A DNA stretch of 64,000 nt. Source: Mucilaginibacter rigui (GTDB lineage: Bacteria; Bacteroidota; Bacteroidia; Sphingobacteriales; Sphingobacteriaceae). Under the pieces are notes generated by a model. The model was not told where the DNA came from. It made no database searches and worked only from the letters and a program-made list of their open reading frames with translations. This document shows positions 58,916 to 64,000 of the stretch, one piece after another (positions within the stretch are counted from its first letter, which is position 1; every line of letters starts with the position of its first letter). The translations under genes and the position numbers were made by a program. The stretch spans positions 620,001-684,000 of the forward strand of contig NZ_JACWMW010000002.1 in NCBI RefSeq assembly GCF_014773275.1. The letters run 5' to 3'.

Positions 58916-59139
58916 AGGTATTTGGCATACTTAGCCATTATCTCGTTATGTGGGGTTAATTTGCCTTCTGCCGCTTGTTTTTTTGCGCGCTCAATTCCCT
59001 GCTTTACATTTTCAGGCAGGTCGTCCCAAAAATCCTTTCCATCGTTATCAAGCACTTGTTTAATTTGAAGCAATAATCCCTCGTCTTCAACATCCAGCAG
59101 ACGCTTAGCTAATTCTAATTTTTCGGCGATCAAGTTCAT
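58912..59139 (-). CDS. Antitoxin of the ParE-type toxin
   Basis: A 75-residue helical protein; the ATG at 59139 is preferred to the TTG two codons before. EKLELAKRLLDVEDEGLLLQIKQVLDND is a helical dimerisation-like N terminus, and the C-terminal half (GIERAKKQAAEGKLTPHNEIMAKYAKYL) is charged and probably disordered until it binds the toxin. ATTG-N20-TAAATTTG before the start is a promoter candidate. It overlaps the toxin start by 4 bases, the usual layout. Confidence 0.82.
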   Translation of the reverse strand: MNLIAEKLELAKRLLDVEDEGLLLQIKQVLDNDGKDFWDDLPENVKQGIERAKKQAAEGKLTPHNEIMAKYAKYL

Positions 59140-59187
59140 ACTCAAATTTAATATTTTAAACTCAGCAAAGCAATAAATAGTATAAGA

Positions 59188-59244
59188 TTACTCACCCCGA
59201 CTTCGCTTCGCTGGTCGACCCTCTTTGCGTAGCAGAGAGGGCTA
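59188..59244. repeat. TTACTCACCCCGAC palindromic element, copy 2 (short)
   Basis: Starts TTACTCACCCCGAC and ends GCAGAGAGGGCT, with GACCCTCTTTGC in between pairing with GCAGAGAGGG. Shares most of its left end with 28644-28776 but lacks the long loop. Confidence 0.65.
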
Positions 59245-59252
59245 AAACAAAA

Positions 59253-59279
59253 AAAGCATCTACCACAGGCAGATGCTTT
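59253..59279 (-). terminator. Intrinsic terminator of der
   Basis: AAAGCATCT and AGATGCTTT form a 9-bp stem; on the minus strand a T run follows. It lies 20 bases past the der stop. Confidence 0.8.
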
Positions 59280-59298
59280 AAATCTTATACCGGTTAAA

Positions 59299-60600
59299 TT
59301 ACTTCTGCCTGAACCAAACCTGTATTGGCGCGCCCGAAAACTCGAAGTTCTGGCGTAATTGGTTCTCTATAAAGCGGTAGTATGGTTCTTTTACATACTG
59401 TGGCAGGTTACAGAAGAACGCGAACATCGGTGATGAACCTGCTATCTGTGTAATGTATTTAATTTTAACGTACTTGCCTTTTAGCGATGGCGGCGGATAT
59501 TTTTCAATAATTGGCAGCATTACCTCGTTAAGCTTGCTGGTAGGGATCTTGCGGGCCCTGTTGGCGTAAACCTGATTGGCTGTTTCAATTACCCTTAACA
59601 CACGTTGTTTTTCGGTAACGGATGTAAACACAATTGGCACATCGGTAAACGGCGCTATCTTTTGGCGGATGGTATCCTCAAATACCTTTACGGTTTTGTT
59701 GTTTTTCTCGATCAAATCCCATTTATTCACTACGATAACGATACCCTTCTTGTTCTTTTCGGCAAGGTGAAAAAGGTTTACATCCTGTGCCTCAAGTCCC
59801 TCTACGGCATCGATCATGATGATCACTACATCCGCTTCTTCTAAAGCCTTGATGGTACGCATAACCGAGTAAAATTCGATATTCTCTTTTACCTTGGTTT
59901 TTTTACGCATCCCGGCAGTATCTATCAGCATAAAATCATGCCCGTACTGGTTATAATGGATATGGATAGAATCGCGCGTTGTGCCGGCAATGGGGGTAAC
60001 AATGTTACGTTCCTCGCCAATAAGTGCGTTAATGATGGATGATTTACCTACGTTAGGGCGGCCGATGATAGCATATTTAGGGCGTTCGTTCTCTTCAAAC
60101 GGTACATCCTCAAAATGTTTAACAACATCGTCGAGCAGCTCGCCTGTACCAGAACCCGTCATAGACGATATGGTATAGATCTCGCCTAAACCAAGGCTGT
60201 AAAACTCAGTTGCATCGGCAAGGTTGGCATTGTTATCCAATTTGTTTACTACAACAAATACGGGCTTTTTACCTTTACGAAGGATGTTGGCAATTTCGTC
60301 GTCAAGGTCGGTAATGCCGGTGGTAACATCAACCATAAACAAAATAACGGTGGCCTCCTCAATGGCGATAAGCACCTGTTCGCGGATGGCAACCTCAAAA
60401 AGTTCTTCGGAATTGGCCACATAGCCGCCGGTATCAATAATCGTGAATTTTTTATCTATCCACTCGGACGTGCCGTAATGCCTGTCGCGCGTTACGCCGC
60501 TAAAATCGTCAACAATAGCTTTACGGCTTTCGGTTAAACGGTTGTATAAAGTGGATTTGCCAACGTTTGGCCTGCCTACTATAGCTACTATATTACTCAT
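59299..60600 (-). CDS. der: GTPase Der (EngA)
   Basis: Der is an essential GTPase with two tandem G domains acting in 50S ribosome assembly. The ATG at 60600 ([20 protein letters not shown]) is preferred to the longer frame, giving 433 residues. Both G domains have complete motifs: [31 protein letters not shown] in the first; [27 protein letters not shown] in the second. A C-terminal KH-like domain (residues 355-433) follows. A repeat of AAGAATC words separates it from era. Confidence 0.95.
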   Translation of the reverse strand: MSNIVAIVGRPNVGKSTLYNRLTESRKAIVDDFSGVTRDRHYGTSEWIDKKFTIIDTGGYVANSEELFEVAIREQVLIAIEEATVILFMVDVTTGITDLDDEIANILRKGKKPVFVVVNKLDNNANLADATEFYSLGLGEIYTISSMTGSGTGELLDDVVKHFEDVPFEENERPKYAIIGRPNVGKSSIINALIGEERNIVTPIAGTTRDSIHIHYNQYGHDFMLIDTAGMRKKTKVKENIEFYSVMRTIKALEEADVVIIMIDAVEGLEAQDVNLFHLAEKNKKGIVIVVNKWDLIEKNNKTVKVFEDTIRQKIAPFTDVPIVFTSVTEKQRVLRVIETANQVYANRARKIPTSKLNEVMLPIIEKYPPPSLKGKYVKIKYITQIAGSSPMFAFFCNLPQYVKEPYYRFIENQLRQNFEFSGAPIQVWFRQK

Positions 60601-60607
60601 GTTTTTT

Positions 60608-60724
60608 AGAATCAAGAATTAAGAGCCAAGAATCAAGACGATATAAAAATCGCAATCTTCTCTCAAATTCTGTACTGTGTATTAAATTTTTTCTTGAATC
60701 TTGATTCTTACATCTTGATTCTTT
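60608..60724. repeat. AAGAATCAAGA inverted repeat, copy 3
   Basis: AGAATCAAGAATTAAGAGCC on the left pairs with TTGAATCTTGATTCTTACATC on the right around a 55-base middle. It fills the gap between era and der, both on the minus strand. Confidence 0.65.
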
Positions 60725-60728
60725 TCAA

Positions 60729-61604
60729 CTATTCGTACCCGAATTTTTTCAGGTAATTTTTTTTGCTGCGCCAGTCGGGGATAACCTTGACAAACATCTC
60801 CAGGAAGATCTTCTTCTGGAAAAAATCTTCCATATCCCTGCGGGCATATGTGCCTACGATCTTTAGCATTTCCCCCTTGGTGCCAATGATGATATTCTTT
60901 TGCGAATCGCGCTCCACAATAATTTCGGCGCTGATGCGGTGCAGTTTTTCGCCCTCAACAAACGCGGTTACAATAACCTCGGTGCTGTATGGGATCTCTT
61001 TTTTGTATTGTTTAAAGATCTGTGCACGGATCATTTCTGATGCGAAGAAGCGGTCGTTCCTGTCAGTCAGGGCATCCTTTTCGTAATAGGCAGGGTGTTC
61101 CGGTAGGCTATCCAATACAAAATCCATTACGGCTTTTATATTATGATCATGCAAGGCTGATATCGCATAGATGGCTTTAGGGTTTAATTTTTCCTGCCAG
61201 TAATCAACTTTCTCTTTTACTTCTTCTTCGCTCGACAGATCTATTTTATTGATCAGAACAACCAGCGGGGCGGTAGAGCCTGCCAGTTTTTTGACAACAT
61301 CTTCTTCGTTAAACTCCTCGTGGATATCAGTAACCAGCAAAATCAGGTCGGCATCTACAATAGAGCCATCCACCTGGTGCATCATACTTTCGTGCAATGC
61401 GTAGTGTGGTTTGATGATACCGGGGGTATCAGAAAACACGATCTGGTAGTCGTCGGTATTAACAATCCCCAGGATACGGTGGCGGGTGGTTTGCGCCTTT
61501 GGGGTGATGATTGACATTTTTTCGCCCACCAGTGCGTTCATAAGGGTTGACTTACCCGCGTTGGGCTTACCAATTATACTTACAAAACCTGCCTTATGCG
61601 CCAT
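60729..61604 (-). CDS. era: GTPase Era
   Basis: Era is an essential GTPase that binds 16S rRNA and matures the 30S subunit. The 291 residues show GKPNAGKSTLMNAL, FSDTPGI, NKIDLSSEE and a C-terminal KH domain with RDSQKNIIIGTKGEMLKIVGTYARRDMEDFF. It starts 24 bases from a symmetrical promoter region (61627-61665) shared with the initiator tRNA. Full-length and typical. Confidence 0.96.
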   Translation of the reverse strand: MAHKAGFVSIIGKPNAGKSTLMNALVGEKMSIITPKAQTTRHRILGIVNTDDYQIVFSDTPGIIKPHYALHESMMHQVDGSIVDADLILLVTDIHEEFNEEDVVKKLAGSTAPLVVLINKIDLSSEEEVKEKVDYWQEKLNPKAIYAISALHDHNIKAVMDFVLDSLPEHPAYYEKDALTDRNDRFFASEMIRAQIFKQYKKEIPYSTEVIVTAFVEGEKLHRISAEIIVERDSQKNIIIGTKGEMLKIVGTYARRDMEDFFQKKIFLEMFVKVIPDWRSKKNYLKKFGYE

Positions 61605-61625
61605 AAAAAAATAATTAAAATATTA

Positions 61626-61657
61626 TTTGGACTGCAAAGAAACGAATTATATCTTTG
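61626..61657 (+). promoter_or_regulatory. Promoter of the initiator tRNA
   Basis: TTTG (61626-61629), 20 bases, then TATCTTTG (61650-61657), matching the phylum consensus. The perfect 14-bp inverted repeat TTGGACTGCAAAGA (61627-61640) and TCTTTGCAGTCCAA (61652-61665) overlaps it and gives a mirror-image TTTCTTTG element toward era. Confidence 0.65.
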
Positions 61658-61750
61658 CAGTCCAATTAAAAGGAAGAGCAAATTGCTTTTTTGACAATTG
61701 GAACAAACATTTCGGAATTATGCCCGTTATGTAATATACTAAAAAGATAG

Positions 61751-61823
<73 letters not shown>

Positions 61824-61833
61824 CCTCAGACGC

Positions 61834-61867
61834 AAAAAGCCTTAAATCGAAAGATTTGAGGCTTTTT
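61834..61867. terminator. Bidirectional terminator between tRNA and histidine kinase genes
   Basis: AAAAAGCCTTAAATC and GATTTGAGGCTTTTT pair (one G-U) around a GAAA tetraloop, with T runs on both strands. Confidence 0.85.
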
Positions 61868-61887
61868 GTTTTTTTTAGCCATTCTTA

Positions 61888-63222
61888 TTAATCAACATTC
61901 GCTCCTGTCGGAATAAAAATAAAAAAACTGGAACCCCGGCCAGCTACACTTTCAAAACCTATACTGCCGCCCTGGCGCTCAATAAATTCTTTACATAAAA
62001 GGAGTCCCAAACCTACCCCCTTTTCGTTGTTTGTACCAAAACCTGGCTCGGTATTAATAGAAAATATTTCATCCTGCTTGGCTGGGTCTATGCCTTTGCC
62101 GTTATCACTAACCGTTATCTTACATTTGTGCTTCACTAACTGTGCATCTATATTAATGATACCGCCTTTGGGGGTAAATTTAATAGCATTGCTAACAAGG
62201 TTACGCACCACCAGTTGCAGCATATTTATGTCGGCAATTACTACAAGCGCCGGGTCAATTTTATAGCTTAGGGCGATATCTTTTTTATTAGCTTGTATTT
62301 TGCCCATATCCAATGTGCTTTTTATTATATCGAGCAGGCTTGCCGACACCAAATTAATAACAGGCCCCTCCATTTGCGATTTAGACCATTGCAGTAAATT
62401 GGTAAGCATATCTATTGTGCTGTTAGTTGAAGCAAGTAATTCCTGCTCTATTCCCTCCCGCAGCGGGCCGTCCAATTCATTTTCGTTAAGCAATTGCAGG
62501 TAACTTTGTATGTTAATAAGTGGTGTGCGCATATCATGCGATATGATGGACATTAACTTGTTCCTTTCAATATCGCTTTTTTCGAGCTGCTCTTTTTGAA
62601 GTAATATGTGTTGATTCTGCACTTCAATAGCTATGGCCTTTTCCTCAACTGCTATACGTTCTTTATCGTAGCTTTTGCGGATATATTTAATAACGATATA
62701 AATTGCTATCACCGATAACGGAAACGCCGTAATTCTGTCTATCAACTCGCCCTTGCCCGCATCAAATGGATGTTGGACTAACGTTGGATAATAGTATGCA
62801 GCAAAATGCAATGCCAAAAAACCAATGATATATACTATTAACCAGGCCAGGTGCTGCCGATAAGGAGAAATAGCAAATACCAGCAAAAGGTATGCTGGCC
62901 ATATAATATCAGTTGAGCCATTAATACCCGAATTAGCGAAGTAGTTAAATGAGAAAACGATTATCCCTATTACTCCAAATAAAATGCTGCTGTGTGGTTT
63001 GTTATTAAAGCGGGAATTATAGTACTCATAATAAAAAAACAAACTTAATAGCAAACTGGATAAAGAAGCGACATAAAGCCCGGCAAAAACATTGTACGGC
63101 ACATAAAAAATAGCCAGTATACTTAAACCAACACTAATGGAATGAAATATCCTGCTTTCTAATGAAAAACTGGACGAATCACCTATAAGCCTAAGCCAAA
63201 CCGTATTTATTTTTTTAATCAT
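61888..63222 (-). CDS. Membrane sensor histidine kinase
   Basis: A 444-residue kinase with about six membrane helices in its first 190 residues (for example VGLSILAIFYVPYNVFAGLY, LAWLIVYIIGFLALHFAAYYY and FPLSVIAIYIVIKYI), a coiled linker, then a HisKA domain (MSIISHDMRTPLINIQSYLQLL, phospho-acceptor His) and an ATPase domain (VRNLVSNAIKFTPKGG, DNGKGIDPAKQDEIF, GVGLGLLLCKEFIERQGG). There is no receiver domain and no response regulator next to it. The signal may be sensed inside the membrane. It faces the tRNA gene; its start lies about 240 bases from the metallophosphoesterase gene on the other strand. Confidence 0.9.
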   Translation of the reverse strand: MIKKINTVWLRLIGDSSSFSLESRIFHSISVGLSILAIFYVPYNVFAGLYVASLSSLLLSLFFYYEYYNSRFNNKPHSSILFGVIGIIVFSFNYFANSGINGSTDIIWPAYLLLVFAISPYRQHLAWLIVYIIGFLALHFAAYYYPTLVQHPFDAGKGELIDRITAFPLSVIAIYIVIKYIRKSYDKERIAVEEKAIAIEVQNQHILLQKEQLEKSDIERNKLMSIISHDMRTPLINIQSYLQLLNENELDGPLREGIEQELLASTNSTIDMLTNLLQWSKSQMEGPVINLVSASLLDIIKSTLDMGKIQANKKDIALSYKIDPALVVIADINMLQLVVRNLVSNAIKFTPKGGIINIDAQLVKHKCKITVSDNGKGIDPAKQDEIFSINTEPGFGTNNEKGVGLGLLLCKEFIERQGGSIGFESVAGRGSSFFIFIPTGANVD

Positions 63223-63465
63223 AGGCTAGTAAGAGCGGCCTGGTTTAATTTTAATATGGTAACCAAGGCCGTTTGATTTATATAGGTGTAGGTGTTTGTA
63301 CGGAATATACTGCTAAATTGTTTAAAATTGATATGTAATTGCTATAGTTAAATAACATTTAAGAAGCCCGCGCTTGTAAAGTTATTTTTTCGGCAGCAAT
63401 TATAACAAGTAACCACATCATTAATCCCCCTAAAACTAACCTTCTGAAATTTGCGTTCTTAATAC

Positions 63466-64000
63466 ATGAAACGCCTCTTGTGCCTATGCATATTACTAAT
63501 GGGTTTTGTGCCGATAATAACCGCGCAAAATAAAAATCAGGTTATCGCTTTTGCCAGCGATACGCAGGAACCAATGTGGGTAGAGAAGCTATGGCTCAAA
63601 GCCAATCATAATTTACTGGCAACAAAAATGATCTTTAAAGATGTAGATAGCCTGCGCCCAAAAGCTTTTTTTATTTTGGGTGATGTTGTTTCGCTTGGCA
63701 AAAGCAAAAAGGCCTGGAGAAATATCGATAATTACATTAGCCAGTTAGTTAAGGATTCTATTCCCGTTTATGCCACATTGGGGAACCACGAAGTAATGTT
63801 CAATTCTAAAAAAGGGATACGCAATTTTATAAAGCGCTTTCCCGCCTACGACCCCTCCGGGTATACAGAAATAGTTGATTCTGTAGCGGTAATATTGCTG
63901 AATTCTAATTTCGCAGCAATGTCTGTAACAGAGATTGCCCGGCAAAACGAGTGGTATGAGGCTAAATTAAATGCACTGGATACCGAAGCGGCAGTAAAAA
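63466..64000 (+). CDS. Secreted metallophosphoesterase, 3' end outside the window
   Basis: An open frame begins at ATG 63466 and runs off the right edge (178 codons). The N terminus MKRLLCLCILLMGFVPIITAQ is a signal peptide. Calcineurin-like motifs are visible: FASDTQ (a variant of DxH), FILGDVVSLG (GDxx) and TLGNHEVMF (GNHE). Remaining metal-ligand motifs should lie past the edge. It is probably a periplasmic phosphoesterase; substrate unknown. Confidence 0.85.
   Translation, partial: MKRLLCLCILLMGFVPIITAQNKNQVIAFASDTQEPMWVEKLWLKANHNLLATKMIFKDVDSLRPKAFFILGDVVSLGKSKKAWRNIDNYISQLVKDSIPVYATLGNHEVMFNSKKGIRNFIKRFPAYDPSGYTEIVDSVAVILLNSNFAAMSVTEIARQNEWYEAKLNALDTEAAVK

Overview
The window looks like chromosome of a Bacteroidota bacterium, most likely family Sphingobacteriaceae and close to Mucilaginibacter or Pedobacter (inferred from gene content; no search was run). 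Signs seen directly: a GldD gliding lipoprotein gene, a one-protein hybrid two-component regulator with a C-terminal AraC-type domain, many secreted proteins whose signal peptides end in ..AQ, promoters of the Bacteroidota type (TTTG, 19-20 bases, TAnnTTTG), almost no Shine-Dalgarno sequences, and intergenic regions rich in short palindromic repeats.

Layout. 1-8.6 kb is mostly minus-strand housekeeping: a cut-off unknown gene, a DUF6624 protein, pdhB, an M23 peptidase, rbfA, an alpha/beta hydrolase, a LolC/E-type permease, an MBL-fold hydrolase, gldD, aroE and a small zinc-ribbon protein. 8.7-19 kb holds regulators: the hybrid regulator, an ECF sigma factor with its probable anti-sigma factor, a histidine kinase, a methyltransferase and a glycosyltransferase. 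19-30 kb holds a CtpA-type protease, an outer-membrane barrel, rnhB, a glycosyltransferase, gcvT, comB, a REP-associated transposase (RAYT) inside its own palindromes, a DUF4349 lipoprotein, MazG and PdeM. 30-44 kb holds a GH42 enzyme, a phytochrome kinase facing a heme oxygenase (which makes its chromophore precursor), and three secreted enzymes (GH3, carboxylesterase, GH78) suited to plant glycosides. 44-54 kb is a pentose phosphate cluster: polyphosphate glucokinase-like kinase, tkt, rpiA, tal, gnd, zwf, pgl, with a DUF3828-like protein and a HAD phosphatase between them. 54-55.4 kb is a palindromic repeat array with a DUF559 nuclease gene inside it. 55.4-64 kb holds a helicase-nuclease, a ParE-type toxin-antitoxin pair, der, era, initiator tRNA, a membrane histidine kinase and the start of a metallophosphoesterase.

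Most notable points: (1) the DUF559 nuclease gene sits inside an array of its own palindromic repeats, an arrangement parallel to the RAYT/REP array 27 kb away; (2) at least six further palindromic repeat families fill the gaps, several with two or more copies here; (3) the ECF sigma gene and the divergent DUF6249-like gene share an identical TGTAACC-N17-GTC element; (4) three 10-bp direct repeats spaced exactly 21 bp lie beside the AraC-type regulator; (5) several operators or promoters are near-perfect palindromes. Start codons were moved from the longest open frame to an internal ATG wherever a signal peptide or family alignment favoured it.
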